Source of the DNA: Enterobacter cloacae subsp. cloacae ATCC 13047
Lineage (GTDB): Bacteria; Pseudomonadota; Gammaproteobacteria; Enterobacterales; Enterobacteriaceae
NCBI RefSeq assembly: GCF_000025565.1
Contig: NC_014121.1
Coordinates: 2,480,001 to 2,544,000, forward strand
Direction of reading: 5' to 3'
Length of the DNA stretch: 64,000 nt
Shown here piece by piece: positions 23,996-34,543 of the stretch. Made by a program: the position numbers and the translations under genes. The notes beneath the pieces were generated by a model. It was given only the letters and a program-made list of their open reading frames with translations, did not search any database and had not been told where the DNA came from. Each line of letters begins with the position of its first letter. Within the stretch, counting starts at the first letter, position 1.

Positions 23996-25303
23996 ATGAA
24001 ACGTGTTTCTCAACTGACCGCGCTGGCCCTGCTTTGCGGCCTCGCCTCACTCTCTTGCATGGCCGCTGATATGCCCCATTCGCTCACACTGGCTCAGCTT
24101 CAGGAACAGCACGGCGCGGCGATCGATACCCGTGCCAGTGCGTTTTATAACGGCTGGCCGCAAACGCTGAGCGCCCCCTCCGGGCACGAGCCCGCTGCGC
24201 TTAACCTCTCTGCCACCTGGCTGAGCGCGCTGAGCGACGACCAGATTGGCCGCTGGGCAAAACAGCATCAGCTTACCCCCACAACGACTATCGCCCTCTA
24301 CGGCAGTGACGCTGACAACCAGGCGGTGAGCGCCCGCCTGAAGAAAGCCGGTTATCCCCGGGTTTCCGTTCTCAGCGATGCCCTGCAGTCCCCTGAGCGT
24401 CTGCAGCGCCTGCCGCACTTTGAACAGCTCGTTTACCCGCAGTGGATTTATCAGCTTTCTCAGGGCAAACCGGTGGCAGCCGCCCCGGCCGGTGACTGGA
24501 AAGTGATTGAAGCCGCCTGGGGTGCGCCGAAGTTCTATCTGCTGAACCACATTCCCGGCGCGGATTATATTGATACCAACGAAGTGGAAAGCGAGCCGCT
24601 GTGGAATAAGGTTTCTGACGACAAACTGAAAGCGATGCTGGCAAAACATGGGATCCGTCACGATACCACCGTCATTCTGTATGGTCGCGATGTCTATGCC
24701 GCCGCCCGCGTGGCGCAAATTATGCTCTACGCGGGCGTAAAGGACGTGCGTATTCTTGATGGTGGCTGGAAAGCGTGGTCAGAGGCCAACCTGCCGGTGG
24801 AAAGAGGGATGCCTGCTGATGTCAAACCCGCTCCCGATTTCGGCGCCCCGATCCCCGGTCAGCCACAGCTGATGATCGATATGGCGCAGGCGCGCGGGAT
24901 GCTGCATCGTCAGGATGCTTCGCTGGTCAGCATTCGCTCGTGGCCGGAGTTTACTGGCGAAACCAGCGGCTACAGCTACATCAAACCCAAAGGTGAAATT
25001 GCCGGTGCCCGCTGGGGTCATGCCGGAAGCGATGCCACCCATATGGAAGATTTCCATAACCCGGACGGCACCATGCGCAGTGCCGATGACATCGCCGCCA
25101 TGTGGAAAAGCTGGAACATCCTGCCGGAACAGCACGTGGCCTTTTATTGCGGTACCGGCTGGCGAGCCTCTGAGGGCTTTATGTATGCCCGGGCGATGGG
25201 CTGGAAAAACATCTCCGTCTATGACGGTGGCTGGTACGAATGGAGCAGCCACCCGCAAAACCCGGTGTCGTCTGGCGAGCGCGGACCCGACAGTTCGCGC
25301 TAG
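23996..25303 (+). CDS. ynjE: Multidomain thiosulfate sulfurtransferase YnjE
   Basis: The 435-residue length equals E. coli YnjE. It has a signal peptide (MKRVSQLTALALLCGLASLSCMA) followed by three rhodanese domains. The active-site loop CGTGWR with the catalytic Cys is in the last one. E. coli YnjE has been linked to sulfur supply for molybdopterin synthesis despite its signal-like N-terminus. The SD of this start is weak, and a second ATG at 23962 in another frame has a far better SD (see findings). The stop interlocks with the ynjF stop on the other strand. Confidence 0.93.
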   Translation: MKRVSQLTALALLCGLASLSCMAADMPHSLTLAQLQEQHGAAIDTRASAFYNGWPQTLSAPSGHEPAALNLSATWLSALSDDQIGRWAKQHQLTPTTTIALYGSDADNQAVSARLKKAGYPRVSVLSDALQSPERLQRLPHFEQLVYPQWIYQLSQGKPVAAAPAGDWKVIEAAWGAPKFYLLNHIPGADYIDTNEVESEPLWNKVSDDKLKAMLAKHGIRHDTTVILYGRDVYAAARVAQIMLYAGVKDVRILDGGWKAWSEANLPVERGMPADVKPAPDFGAPIPGQPQLMIDMAQARGMLHRQDASLVSIRSWPEFTGETSGYSYIKPKGEIAGARWGHAGSDATHMEDFHNPDGTMRSADDIAAMWKSWNILPEQHVAFYCGTGWRASEGFMYARAMGWKNISVYDGGWYEWSSHPQNPVSSGERGPDSSR

Positions 25304-25917
25304 GGCGTGAGTGAACGGAGCGTCAGATACCCGCTCCAGATGCGCGTTGTGGTGGTCAGCCAGCACAACGCGCCAAATACCCACGCGAGAAGCGTGAAGT
25401 GCGCCGGAAACAGGCAGCACAACACAAACAGCACGATGGTCTCCGTCCCTTCCGTTAATCCGCCGATATAGTAAAACGACTTGTGTGCATAGCCGGGGTT
25501 ATCGATATTGTGTTTCGCCGCCAGAGCGGCAAAGGCCAGAAAGCTGCTGCCGGTTCCGATAAAGGCGAACAGTAGCCAGGCCGCGGCCAGCGCATTCTCA
25601 GTGGGAGCCGCGAGGGCAAAACCAAACGGCACCAGCGCGTAGAACAGAAAATCGAGCGCGATATCCAGAAACCCGCCCGCATCCGTCAGCCCTCTGCGGC
25701 GTGCCAGTGCGCCGTCCAGGCCATCCAGCAGGCGATTAGCCACAATGGCGACCAGGGCCGCCGGATACCAGCCAAGCGCCAGTAACGGTAGCGTCAGCAC
25801 GCCTGCGGCAAATCCGGTTAACGTTAAGCCATCGGGCGTGATGCCGGGTTTATCCAGCCAGGAGGCCAGCCGGTTAAGGGCGGGCTTTACCCGGGGATGA
25901 AGATGTCGATCAAGCAT
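25300..25917 (-). CDS. ynjF: CDP-alcohol phosphatidyltransferase-family membrane protein YnjF
   Basis: The 205-residue product has the family signature D-x2-DG-x2-AR (NRLLDGLDGALARR, followed by GGFLDIALD), the metal-binding active site of phosphatidyltransferases, plus several hydrophobic helices. The acceptor alcohol is unknown. I start at MLDRHLHPR, which matches E. coli YnjF and has AAGGA 7 bp upstream. The longer reading is not protein-like. Confidence 0.9.
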   Translation of the reverse strand: MLDRHLHPRVKPALNRLASWLDKPGITPDGLTLTGFAAGVLTLPLLALGWYPAALVAIVANRLLDGLDGALARRRGLTDAGGFLDIALDFLFYALVPFGFALAAPTENALAAAWLLFAFIGTGSSFLAFAALAAKHNIDNPGYAHKSFYYIGGLTEGTETIVLFVLCCLFPAHFTLLAWVFGALCWLTTTTRIWSGYLTLRSLTP

Positions 25918-26479
25918 GCGGCTTTCCTTTAAACGTGTCGCACAGTCCCTGCGCCGGGATATCCATGGCGGCATTAAAGCGGGCCGAAAGGTTTTGAAAC
26001 GCAATCAGCGCCGTCATTTCGCTAATCGTCTCATCGGTAAAAAGGCGTTTGAGCTCGCTTTTGAGCGCCTCATCCACCTGCGGCGGCGTGGCGGTGACGG
26101 CCTCCGCGTAGGCCAGCGCCGCGCGCTCCTGCTCATTGAAAAGCGCGGCGTCACGCCACTGACTCACGGCCTGCACTTTATCCAGCGCGCCCGCGCGTTC
26201 GGCAAGACGCAGGCTATTGGCATCAATACAAAATGCACAATGACAGAGCTGGGATACCCGCGTCATCAGCAGCGAGCGCAGCACCGGCGTCAGGCGGGCG
26301 TTGCGTCGCTCCAGAAACCCGACAAACAGCGCCACCAGCCAGAACAGGCGCGGCAAACGTCCCCACCAGCGCGTGGGGTTAAGCACTGCGCCAAAGTGTT
26401 TTTTCTGCAGGGCGGCAATGGGTTTGAGGCTGGCAGGAAGGGATTCAACCGGGGCAACCCAAGTGGATGTCTCTTTCAC
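25910..26479 (-). CDS. ynjA: Carboxymuconolactone decarboxylase/AhpD-like protein YnjA
   Basis: This 189-residue alkylhydroperoxidase-D-like protein has the redox motif CAFC in LCHCAFCIDANSLRLAERAG and the end motif QNLSARFNAAMDIPAQGLC, as in E. coli YnjA. It is probably a thiol-dependent peroxidase or reductase; the substrate is unknown. The GTG at 26479 is chosen because AGGAG lies 6 bp upstream. An ATG at 26542 has no SD. It overlaps ynjF by 8 bp. In E. coli ynjA sits before ynjB, so its place here after ynjF is a local rearrangement. Confidence 0.85.
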   Translation of the reverse strand: MKETSTWVAPVESLPASLKPIAALQKKHFGAVLNPTRWWGRLPRLFWLVALFVGFLERRNARLTPVLRSLLMTRVSQLCHCAFCIDANSLRLAERAGALDKVQAVSQWRDAALFNEQERAALAYAEAVTATPPQVDEALKSELKRLFTDETISEMTALIAFQNLSARFNAAMDIPAQGLCDTFKGKPHA

Positions 26480-26554
26480 GTGATTCTCCTGATGACTGGA
26501 CTCCTGGAAAGGGCACGATAATATGGTGTTTTTCGCTATCAAGTATTGACGACC

Positions 26555-26971
26555 ATGCTGAAAACACTCGATGTCGTTGCGGCAATCATCGAAAAAGACA
26601 ATAAAATTTTACTGGCGCAGCGCCCCATGCATGCCGATCAGCCGGGCCTGTGGGAGTTTGCCGGTGGAAAGGTGGAAGCCGGAGAAACGCAGCCCGAAGC
26701 GCTGATCCGCGAGCTGCAGGAGGAGTTGGGGATCCACGCGCGACCGTCGTACTACGTGGCAAGCCACCAGCGGGAAGTGTCACAGCGGTTAATCCATTTA
26801 CACGCCTGGCACGTGCCCCACTTCAGCGGTGAGCTAACGGCGCACTACCACAGCGCCTTGGTGTGGTGTACGCCTGAAGAGGCGTTTGACTACCCCTTAG
26901 CCCCGGCGGATATTCCGCTGCTGGAAGCCTTTATTCTTTTACGCGACGCCAGACCAGCGGGTTCGTGCTGA
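26555..26971 (+). CDS. nudG: CTP/oxidised-pyrimidine pyrophosphohydrolase NudG
   Basis: The 138-residue Nudix hydrolase has the complete Nudix box GGKVEAGETQPEALIRELQEELGI. E. coli NudG hydrolyses CTP, dCTP, 5-methyl-dCTP and oxidised nucleotides such as 2-OH-dATP. Neither the ATG at 26555 nor a TTG at 26546 has a convincing SD; the ATG gives the usual N-terminus (LDVVAAIIEKD). The end overlaps ynjH by 41 bp on the opposite strand. Confidence 0.93.
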   Translation: MLKTLDVVAAIIEKDNKILLAQRPMHADQPGLWEFAGGKVEAGETQPEALIRELQEELGIHARPSYYVASHQREVSQRLIHLHAWHVPHFSGELTAHYHSALVWCTPEEAFDYPLAPADIPLLEAFILLRDARPAGSC

Positions 26972-27203
26972 TGGTGCGTTCATCGCGCTGGCACTGCAGC
27001 AGGATGCCGTCCGCTTTCACTACCGCCCCTTCTGAGTAGTTCTGATCCTGATAGATGCAGCACTGGTTACAGGGCTGCGCTCTCTGGCCGCTGGAGCTAA
27101 AGACCTCCGGCGGTACGTTCACTTCCACATCCGGGCGAATGCGGTCAGCCTGCGCGCCAGCGCTCAGCATCAAACATAACGCGGTCATCACGTAACGGTT
27201 CAT
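26931..27203 (-). CDS. ynjH: Exported DUF1496 protein YnjH
   Basis: The 90-residue protein has a cleavable signal peptide (MNRYVMTALCLMLSAGAQA). The small mature domain contains the conserved cysteines of CNQCCIYQDQNYSEGA and LLQCQRDE, likely disulfides in the periplasm. Function is unknown. The size and sequence match E. coli YnjH, including the tail-to-tail overlap with nudG. Confidence 0.9.
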   Translation of the reverse strand: MNRYVMTALCLMLSAGAQADRIRPDVEVNVPPEVFSSSGQRAQPCNQCCIYQDQNYSEGAVVKADGILLQCQRDERTISTNPLVWRRVKE

Positions 27204-27431
27204 AGACTTCTCTTCCTGTTGTGTCCTGATAATGACTATAACGGTTAATCATCGCGGAACCTTTAATTTATCTCGTCATCGCTTTTGGTTATGACGCCGC
27301 ACAGGTCATTAATTTCCCTTTCGACATAAATTTCTGCTTGCTTCGCAAAGCGGTACGGGTGGTATAGTCAAAAAAACAACACAAATCGTATAAGACACAT
27401 ACGGAAATTATCATAAGAGGTTCTTATATCT

Positions 27432-28775
27432 ATGGATCAGACATGCACTCTGGAAAGTTTTCTCACCCATGTTCAGCAGCGCGACCCGCATCAGAGCGAG
27501 TTTGCGCAGGCCGTACGTGAAGTAATGACCACCCTGTGGCCCTTCCTGGAACAAAACCCACGTTATCGTCAGATGTCTTTGCTTGAGCGCCTCGTCGAAC
27601 CTGAGCGCGTGATCCAGTTCCGCGTGGCGTGGGTGGACGACCGCAATCAGGTGCAGGTCAACCGCGCGTGGCGCGTGCAGTTTAACTCGGCCATCGGGCC
27701 GTTTAAGGGCGGGATGCGCTTCCACCCTTCAGTGAACCTGTCGATTTTGAAATTCCTTGGCTTTGAGCAGACCTTTAAAAACGCGCTCACTACCCTGCCG
27801 ATGGGCGGCGGTAAAGGCGGCAGTGATTTTGATCCGAAAGGCAAAAGCGAAGGCGAAGTGATGCGCTTCTGCCAGGCGCTGATCACCGAGCTTTATCGCC
27901 ACCTTGGCCCGGACACCGACGTCCCTGCCGGTGATATCGGCGTGGGCGGGCGTGAAGTGGGCTTTATGGCCGGAATGATGAAAAAGCTCTCAAACAACAG
28001 CGCCTGCGTCTTTACCGGCAAAGGACTCTCCTTCGGCGGCAGCCTGATCCGCCCGGAAGCGACCGGCTACGGTCTGGTCTATTTCACCGAAGCGATGCTG
28101 AAACGCCACGGCTTAGGCTTTGAAGGCATGCGCGTGGCGGTCTCCGGCTCCGGCAACGTGGCGCAATATGCCATCGAAAAAGCAATGCAGTTTGGTGCCC
28201 GCGTGGTCACCGCGTCTGATTCCAGCGGTACCGTCGTGGATGAAGCCGGCTTCACGGCTGAGAAACTGGCGCGTCTGTGTGAAATTAAAGCCAGCCGCGA
28301 TGGCCGCGTGGCCGATTATGCCCGCGAGTTTGGTCTGACCTATCTTGAGGGTAAACAACCGTGGGGCGTGCCGGTGGATATCGCCCTGCCGTGTGCAACC
28401 CAGAACGAACTGGACGTTGAAGCCGCCCGCACCTTAATCAGCAATGGCGTAAAAGCGGTAGCCGAAGGGGCGAATATGCCAACCACCATCGAGGCGACCG
28501 ATCTGTTCCTGGAAGCAGGCGTACTGTTTGCACCGGGCAAAGCCGCCAACGCCGGCGGCGTGGCAACGTCCGGTCTGGAGATGGCGCAAAACGCCGCGCG
28601 TCTGGGCTGGAAAGCGGAGAAAGTGGATGCCCGTCTGCACCACATCATGCTGGATATTCACCACGCCTGCGTAGAGTACGGCGGTGAGGCCTCGCAAACC
28701 AACTACGTGCGTGGTGCGAATATCGCCGGGTTCGTGAAGGTGGCGGACGCGATGATTGGGCAGGGTGTGATTTAA
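27432..28775 (+). CDS. gdhA: NADP-specific glutamate dehydrogenase GdhA
   Basis: The 447-residue length equals E. coli GdhA, a hexameric enzyme that makes glutamate from 2-oxoglutarate, ammonia and NADPH. The active-site segment TLPMGGGKGGSDFDPKGKS includes the catalytic lysines, and VAVSGSGNVAQYAIEKA is the dinucleotide-binding fold. AAGAGG lies upstream of the ATG at a longish distance. The 228-bp upstream gap contains the promoter; I cannot place its boxes with confidence. Confidence 0.97.
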   Translation: MDQTCTLESFLTHVQQRDPHQSEFAQAVREVMTTLWPFLEQNPRYRQMSLLERLVEPERVIQFRVAWVDDRNQVQVNRAWRVQFNSAIGPFKGGMRFHPSVNLSILKFLGFEQTFKNALTTLPMGGGKGGSDFDPKGKSEGEVMRFCQALITELYRHLGPDTDVPAGDIGVGGREVGFMAGMMKKLSNNSACVFTGKGLSFGGSLIRPEATGYGLVYFTEAMLKRHGLGFEGMRVAVSGSGNVAQYAIEKAMQFGARVVTASDSSGTVVDEAGFTAEKLARLCEIKASRDGRVADYAREFGLTYLEGKQPWGVPVDIALPCATQNELDVEAARTLISNGVKAVAEGANMPTTIEATDLFLEAGVLFAPGKAANAGGVATSGLEMAQNAARLGWKAEKVDARLHHIMLDIHHACVEYGGEASQTNYVRGANIAGFVKVADAMIGQGVI

Positions 28776-28796
28776 AGTTTATCGTGCGGCCGGGTG

Positions 28797-28817
28797 CCCT
28801 CTCCCACAGGGAGAGGG
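28797..28817. repeat. Short palindromic intergenic repeat (CCCTCTCCC family), copy 2
   Basis: CCCTCTCCC-ACA-GGGAGAGGG lies in the 57-bp gap between the converging gdhA and topB and is the only candidate transcript end there. It has the same palindrome as 10032 and 37653. Confidence 0.75.
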
Positions 28818-28832
28818 AGAAAAACGAGGGTA

Positions 28833-30740
28833 TCAGGCCGCGCTCTTTTTCTTTTTAAACGGTTTCTTCGCACCACCACCCGGTGCCACCATTCCTCTGA
28901 ACCGCTTCACCGGCGTGCTGCGCGCCTGATCGATCAGCTGGTACAGCGTCCCCACCAGCGGCTGCATAAAGTCCTGATAACGGCACTGTTTCTCGCTTAT
29001 TTGCGTCAGCACCGATTCCCAGTGCGCCGTCATATCCGGCCTGGCGGCCAGCTCCGGCAGGGAGTGGATTAATGCCCTGCCCGGCTCGGTGGAGTGAATA
29101 TAGCGCCCTTTTTTCTCCAGGAAGCCGCGCTTGAACAGCAGTTCGATGATCCCCGCGCGGGTCGCTTCGGTTCCCAGCCCGTCAGTGGCGCGCAGGATCT
29201 TTTTCAGCTCTTTGTCCTGCACAAAACGGGCAATCCCGGTCATGGCGGAGAGCAGCGTCGCATCGGTGAAATGGCGTGGTGGCTGTGTCTGGCGCTCTAC
29301 CACTTCCCCTTTCTCACACAGCAGCTCGTCGTCTTTAGTCACCACCGGCAGCGGAGTACCGTCATTCTCTTCGTCACGCTCTTTGTTGCCAAGCAGCGTA
29401 CGCCAGCCCGCTTCCGCCAGAAAACGCGCTTTGGCAATAAATTTGCCTTTGGCGATCTCCAGCTCAATGACGCACTTGCGGAACACCGCGTCCGGGCAGA
29501 ACTGCATCAGATACTGACGCGCGATCAGGTTATAGACCTTCGCTTCGTTCTCCGTCAGGTTGACGTTGCTGGCCCGCGCCGTCGGGATGATCGCATGGTG
29601 GGCATCGACTTTTTTATCGTCCCAGCAGCGGTTATGGGTATCCGGATTGACGACCGGCTGCGGCAGCAGATCCGGCGCATGCACGCTGATGGCGTTCATC
29701 ACCGCGTGGCGTCCGGCAAAGTGCTCTTCAGGCAGGTAGCGGCTGTCTGAACGCGGATAGGTGATGAGCTTGTGGGTTTCGTAGAGCTTCTGGCAGATAT
29801 CCAGCACGTTCTGCGCGCTCAGGCCAAAGCGCTTCGCGGCCTCAATCTGCAGGGCAGAAAGTGAAAACGGCAGCGGTGCGGGTTCGGATTCCCGTTTATC
29901 GTTATAGCTGGTGACGATGGCAGGTTGACCGGTGATCCGGTTGACCACGTGCTCCGCCAGCGGACGGTGCAGCAGACGGCCTTCTTCATCCTGATACGAT
30001 TCGCAGGCATCGCTCGGCTGCCAGACGGCGGTAAAACGCTCCTCTTTCGGGGTGACGATGTGCGCTTTCACTTCGAAAAAATCTTTGGCGACGAAGTTTT
30101 CAATTTCTTCATCACGGCGCACCACCAGCCCCAGCACCGGCGTTTGCACGCGGCCTACGGAGAGTACCCCCTGATAGCCGGCATTCCGCCCAAGGATCGT
30201 GTAGGCGCGGGTCATGTTGATCCCGTACAGCCAGTCTGCGCGCGCACGGGCCAGCGCGGACACGCACAGCGGGATAAACTCGCTGTTGGCGCGAAGGCGC
30301 GAAATCGCCCGCTCCACCGCCTGCGGGTTGAGGTCGTTAATCAGGCAGCGCTGCACCTGCTGGCGTTTTTCCGGCGCCAGCTCCAGATAGTCCAGCACTT
30401 CATCCACCAGCAGTTGTCCTTCCCTGTCCGGGTCACCGGCGTGGACAACTTCAGACGCTTCATGCAAAAAGCGCTTAATGACGTTGAGCTGTTTGGTGAC
30501 GGAGGGGCGCGGTTGCAGGCGCCATTTTTCCGGCACGATAGGCAGATCGTTGAGGTTCCAGCGGGCATAGCGGCTGTCGTAGACGTCTGGCTGTGCCTGC
30601 TCAAGCAGGTGACCAATGCACCAGGTGACCACCTGCCCGTTACCGCATTCAATAAAGCCGTCGCCTTTGCGATGCGGCTTCGGCAGCACATCGGCGATGG
30701 CACGAGCCAGACTCGGCTTTTCGGCAATAAACAACCGCAT
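28833..30740 (-). CDS. topB: DNA topoisomerase III TopB
   Basis: The 635-residue type IA topoisomerase decatenates DNA with RecQ partners. It has the Toprim domain at the N-terminus ([15 protein letters not shown], then [15 protein letters not shown] with DxD), and the active-site Tyr in [20 protein letters not shown]. The C-terminal tail ends in a short lysine-rich stretch ([11 protein letters not shown]) and is about 18 residues shorter than in E. coli. I start at MRLF, the E. coli start. It lies 4 bp downstream of selD. Confidence 0.95.
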   Translation of the reverse strand: MRLFIAEKPSLARAIADVLPKPHRKGDGFIECGNGQVVTWCIGHLLEQAQPDVYDSRYARWNLNDLPIVPEKWRLQPRPSVTKQLNVIKRFLHEASEVVHAGDPDREGQLLVDEVLDYLELAPEKRQQVQRCLINDLNPQAVERAISRLRANSEFIPLCVSALARARADWLYGINMTRAYTILGRNAGYQGVLSVGRVQTPVLGLVVRRDEEIENFVAKDFFEVKAHIVTPKEERFTAVWQPSDACESYQDEEGRLLHRPLAEHVVNRITGQPAIVTSYNDKRESEPAPLPFSLSALQIEAAKRFGLSAQNVLDICQKLYETHKLITYPRSDSRYLPEEHFAGRHAVMNAISVHAPDLLPQPVVNPDTHNRCWDDKKVDAHHAIIPTARASNVNLTENEAKVYNLIARQYLMQFCPDAVFRKCVIELEIAKGKFIAKARFLAEAGWRTLLGNKERDEENDGTPLPVVTKDDELLCEKGEVVERQTQPPRHFTDATLLSAMTGIARFVQDKELKKILRATDGLGTEATRAGIIELLFKRGFLEKKGRYIHSTEPGRALIHSLPELAARPDMTAHWESVLTQISEKQCRYQDFMQPLVGTLYQLIDQARSTPVKRFRGMVAPGGGAKKPFKKKKSAA

Positions 30741-30744
30741 CGAA

Positions 30745-31788
30745 TTAACGGATCTCAATCATCGGTCGGCCACCGCGCGCGGTCACCAGCTCGCCGATCG
30801 CCGTCAGGGTAATACCAAACTTGGCGGCCGTTGCCTGCACCTCGGCTTCTGACTCCGGCGTGACCGCCAGCAGCAGGCCACCCGAGGTTTGCGGATCGCA
30901 CAGCAGGTTACGCCACTCTTCAGGCATTTCGCCCATCAGATGACCATAGCTGGCAAAGTTACGCTGAGTACCGCCCGGCACGGCGCCCTGGGCAATGTAC
31001 GCTTCCACGCCCGGCAGCTTCGGCACGTCCTGATACCAGACCTGCGCCTGCACGCCCGCGCCCTGGCACACCTCAGAGAGATGCCCCAACAGGCCAAAAC
31101 CGGTGACGTCGGTCATCGCCTTCACGCCGTCGATATTGGCGAAAGCGGCACCGGCCAGGTTCATCTGGCACATCACTTCCGTTGCCAGACCTTTATGCTC
31201 GGGTTTCAGCAGGGATTTTTTTTCGGCGGTGGTCAGCACGCCAATGCCCAGCGGCTTGGTGAGGAACAGCTTGCAACCCGCCTGCGCGGTGCTGTTGCGT
31301 TTGACGCGCTCGGTAGGCACCACGCCCGTGACCGCCAGACCGAAGATCGGCTCCGGCGCATCAATAGAGTGACCACCGGCCAGGGCAATCCCCGCCTGCT
31401 GGCAGGCAAAGCGTCCGCCCTCAATCACCTGGCGGGCTATTTCTGGCGCAAGGGTGTTGATCGGCCAGCCCAGAATCGCAATCGCCATAATCGGTTTACC
31501 GCCCATCGCGAAGATATCGCTGATGGCGTTGGTCGCCGCGATGCGCCCGAAATCGAACGGGTTATCGACAATCGGCATAAAGAAGTCAGTGGTACTGATA
31601 ATGCTGGTGCCGTTACCCAAGTCATAAACCGCTGCATCGTCACGCGTTTCGTTGCCAACAAGCAGGTTCGGGTCGACAAACTTCGCCTGTTCACTGTGCA
31701 GGATGGTTTCCAGCACTTTGGGGGAAATTTTACAACCGCAACCGGCTCCGTGGCTGTATTGCGTTAAACGAATGGTTTGCTCGCTCAT
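30745..31788 (-). CDS. selD: Selenide, water dikinase SelD
   Basis: The 347-residue product equals the E. coli length. It makes selenophosphate from selenide and ATP for selenocysteine tRNA and 2-selenouridine. The catalytic Cys17 and Lys20 are in HGAGCGCK, and the glycine-rich ATP site and Asp ligands are in [12 protein letters not shown]. Of two near-adjacent ATGs the second is chosen because AGGAG sits 6 bp before it. Here the position-17 residue is Cys, not Sec. Confidence 0.96.
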   Translation of the reverse strand: MSEQTIRLTQYSHGAGCGCKISPKVLETILHSEQAKFVDPNLLVGNETRDDAAVYDLGNGTSIISTTDFFMPIVDNPFDFGRIAATNAISDIFAMGGKPIMAIAILGWPINTLAPEIARQVIEGGRFACQQAGIALAGGHSIDAPEPIFGLAVTGVVPTERVKRNSTAQAGCKLFLTKPLGIGVLTTAEKKSLLKPEHKGLATEVMCQMNLAGAAFANIDGVKAMTDVTGFGLLGHLSEVCQGAGVQAQVWYQDVPKLPGVEAYIAQGAVPGGTQRNFASYGHLMGEMPEEWRNLLCDPQTSGGLLLAVTPESEAEVQATAAKFGITLTAIGELVTARGGRPMIEIR

Positions 31789-31850
31789 GGACATCTCCTG
31801 TCAATGCAATCGCGCTATGGTAGCGCTCATTCCTTAAAGAGGTAAGTATG

Positions 31851-31891
31851 ACTGTCTGAATTCTGCGGCAGATGCTCAGAATCCAGACAGT
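31851..31891 (-). terminator. Long hairpin between ydjA and selD
   Basis: ACTGTCTG-ATTCTG pairs with CAGAAT-CAGACAGT around an 11-base loop directly after the ydjA stop. There is only a weak T-run on either strand, so it could be a terminator of ydjA or a processing hairpin in a ydjA-selD transcript. Confidence 0.5.
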
Positions 31892-31904
31892 TTAGCGCGC
31901 GTTA

Positions 31905-32456
31905 TCAGAAACGGCTGACGAAAGGCGTAGTGTCCGGCACGCTAATGGTGCTGGAGGCTTTAAGCTGAGGGGTGCCGAGATAGAGGAAACCGACGATTTT
32001 GTCATGCTCGCCGCAGTTGAGTCCGTCGCGCACCGCCGGGCTTTCAGTCAGTGGCCCGGTACGCCAGATACCGTTGAAGCCTTGTGCAACAGCGGCCATC
32101 TGCATCGCCATCACCGCGCATCCCGCCGACATCTCCTGCTCCCAGACCGGCACTTTATGCTCCGCCTGACATTTCGCCACGACGGCGATAATCATCGGTG
32201 CACGGAACGGCGCATTACGGGCTTTATCGATCCCTTTCTCATCCTGACCGGCGGCAACCGCCCCCTGCTCCAGCAACTGACTGAAGCGCTCGCGGCCTTC
32301 ACCTTCAATAATAAAGAAGTGCCACGGCTGAAGTGTGCCGTGATCCGGCGCACGCATACCGGCACGCAGAATGTTCTCCAGCTGCTCACCCGCTGGCGCA
32401 GGTTCCGCCAGACGTGACGCGCTACGGCGGTTAACAAGCAGTTCAAGTGCGTCCAT
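31905..32456 (-). CDS. ydjA: FMN-dependent nitroreductase-family protein YdjA
   Basis: The 183-residue protein is of the same length as E. coli YdjA, one of the smallest nitroreductases. The family N-terminus [16 protein letters not shown] binds FMN phosphate with its arginines, and [20 protein letters not shown] follows. The physiological substrate is not known. It is divergent from sppA. The 167-bp gap has a TTGGGT/AACCCAA hairpin (about 32549-32570) and no gene. Confidence 0.92.
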   Translation of the reverse strand: MDALELLVNRRSASRLAEPAPAGEQLENILRAGMRAPDHGTLQPWHFFIIEGEGRERFSQLLEQGAVAAGQDEKGIDKARNAPFRAPMIIAVVAKCQAEHKVPVWEQEMSAGCAVMAMQMAAVAQGFNGIWRTGPLTESPAVRDGLNCGEHDKIVGFLYLGTPQLKASSTISVPDTTPFVSRF

Positions 32457-32623
32457 TGGTTAACTCCTTTCTTGAAATTTACTCACAAAATTAACACGAC
32501 GGCAGATTTTGTTACAGCCTGGCAGGCGATTCCTGCTGACAAGTGGCGGTTGGGTCATTACGATAACCCAACATTACCGTCCAGTGGCGACGGAAACAGT
32601 CATTTTCTGGTTAGGGAGAATAC

Positions 32624-34480
32624 ATGCGAACCCTTTGGCGAATCTTTGCCGGTTTCTTTAAATGGACGTGGCGACTGCTCAATTTCGTCCGCAACCTGGT
32701 GATGAACCTCGTGTTCATCCTCCTGGTGCTGGTTTGCGCGGGCATCTGGATGCACATCAGTAACGCAAACCAGTCACAGCATTCGACGCGCGGCGCGTTG
32801 CTGCTCGACATCACCGGCGTGATTGTCGATAAGCCTTCCACCAGCAATCGTCTGGGAGTGATTGGTCGTCAGCTGTTCGGCGCTACCTCGGACCGTCTGC
32901 AGGAAAACTCCCTGTTCGATATTGTCGATACCATTCGTCAGGCAAAAGATGATCGCAACATTACGGGTATCGTGCTGGATCTGAAAGATTTTGCCGGGGC
33001 CGACCAGCCTTCCATGCAGTACATCGGCAAAGCCCTGCGTGAATTCCGTGACAGCGGTAAACCGGTGATCGCAATAGGCGACAGCTACAGCCAGGGGCAA
33101 TATTATCTGGCGAGCTTTGCCAATAAAATCTGGCTTTCACCTCAGGGTACGGTCGACCTGCACGGCTTTGCCACGAACGGGCTTTACTACAAATCTCTGC
33201 TCGACAAGCTGAAGGTCACCACCCATGTGTTCCGCGTCGGTACGTATAAATCTGCCGTTGAGCCATTCATCCGTGATGACATGTCTCCTGCCGCCCGTGA
33301 AGCGGACAGCCGCTGGATTGGTGAGCTGTGGCAGAACTACCTGACCACAGTTGCCAGTAACCGCCAGATTACCCCTGCACAGGTCTTCCCTGGTGCTCAG
33401 GGCGTGCTGGACGGCTTGCGCAAGGTTGACGGCGATACCGCGAAATATGCGCTTGATAACAAGCTGGTCGATGCCCTGGGAACCAGCGCGGAGATCGAAA
33501 AGTCCCTGAGCAAACAGTTCGGCTGGAGCAAAGAGGATAAAAATTACAGCGCGATCAGCATGTACGATTACGCGGCGAAAAAGCCGGATGAGAGCGGTGA
33601 CAGCGTTGCAGTTGTCTTCGCCAATGGCGCAATCATGGACGGTCAGGAGACTCCGGGGAACGTCGGGGGTGATACCACCGCGTCGCAGATCCGTGACGCG
33701 CGTCTTGACCCGAAAGTGAAAGCGATTGTGCTGCGTGTGAACAGCCCGGGGGGCAGCGTCAGCGCCTCTGAAGTGATCCGCGCCGAGCTGGCCGCTGCGC
33801 GTGCAGCAGGTAAACCGGTGGTGGTTTCCATGGGCGGCATGGCGGCTTCCGGCGGTTACTGGATCTCAACCCCAGCTAACTACATCGTCGCTAACCCAAG
33901 CACCCTGACCGGATCAATTGGCATCTTCGGGGTGATCAACACGGTAGAGAACAGCCTGGATTACCTGGGTGTGCATACGGATGGTGTGGCCACTTCACCG
34001 CTGGCGGATGTGTCGGTAACCAAATCCCTGCCACCTGAAGTGTCCGAGATGATGCAGCTCAGCATTGAGAATGGCTACAAGCGCTTTATCACGCTGGTCG
34101 CTGACTCGCGTAAAAAGACGCCGCAGCAGATCGACGAAATTGCTCAGGGCCACGTCTGGACAGGACAGGATGCGAAGAGCAACGGCCTGGTCGACAGCCT
34201 GGGTGACTTTGATGACGCGGTGAAGAAAGCCGCCGAACTGGCGAAGCTCAAACAGTGGCATGTTGAATACTATCAGGATGAGCCGTCGTTCTTCGATATG
34301 GTGATGGACAGCATGTCCGTCTCCGTGCGCGCCATGTTGCCGGAAGCGCTGCAGGCTTATCTGCCAGCGCCTGTCGCCACGGCCGCGAAAGCGATGAAAG
34401 CGGAAAGCGATAAGCTCGCGGCGTTTAATGATCCACAAAGTCGTTACGCGTTTTGCCTGACCTGCTCAAACGTACGTTAA
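32624..34480 (+). CDS. sppA: Signal peptide peptidase SppA (protease IV)
   Basis: The 618-residue length equals E. coli SppA, a membrane-anchored tetramer that degrades cleaved signal peptides. A transmembrane segment is at residues about 22-45. It is a tandem duplication: the N-terminal half supplies Lys209 ([10 protein letters not shown]) and the C-terminal half the catalytic Ser in [14 protein letters not shown]. The SD is AGGGAGA. Confidence 0.96.
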   Translation: MRTLWRIFAGFFKWTWRLLNFVRNLVMNLVFILLVLVCAGIWMHISNANQSQHSTRGALLLDITGVIVDKPSTSNRLGVIGRQLFGATSDRLQENSLFDIVDTIRQAKDDRNITGIVLDLKDFAGADQPSMQYIGKALREFRDSGKPVIAIGDSYSQGQYYLASFANKIWLSPQGTVDLHGFATNGLYYKSLLDKLKVTTHVFRVGTYKSAVEPFIRDDMSPAAREADSRWIGELWQNYLTTVASNRQITPAQVFPGAQGVLDGLRKVDGDTAKYALDNKLVDALGTSAEIEKSLSKQFGWSKEDKNYSAISMYDYAAKKPDESGDSVAVVFANGAIMDGQETPGNVGGDTTASQIRDARLDPKVKAIVLRVNSPGGSVSASEVIRAELAAARAAGKPVVVSMGGMAASGGYWISTPANYIVANPSTLTGSIGIFGVINTVENSLDYLGVHTDGVATSPLADVSVTKSLPPEVSEMMQLSIENGYKRFITLVADSRKKTPQQIDEIAQGHVWTGQDAKSNGLVDSLGDFDDAVKKAAELAKLKQWHVEYYQDEPSFFDMVMDSMSVSVRAMLPEALQAYLPAPVATAAKAMKAESDKLAAFNDPQSRYAFCLTCSNVR

Positions 34481-34484
34481 ACCC

Positions 34485-34518
34485 CGTCCCCTCTTCCGGT
34501 GAAGAGGGGATTTTTTTC
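34485..34518 (+). terminator. Rho-independent terminator of sppA
   Basis: CCCCTCTTC-CGGT-GAAGAGGGG is followed by a seven-T run, placed between the sppA stop and ansA. Confidence 0.9.
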
Positions 34519-34543
34519 TTTTGAAGAACAAGAAATCACTACC

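Noticed and set aside
32472..32702. 76-codon frame upstream of sppA
   Set aside because: It has no SD, no family resemblance, and overlaps the sppA start; treated as non-coding promoter region.
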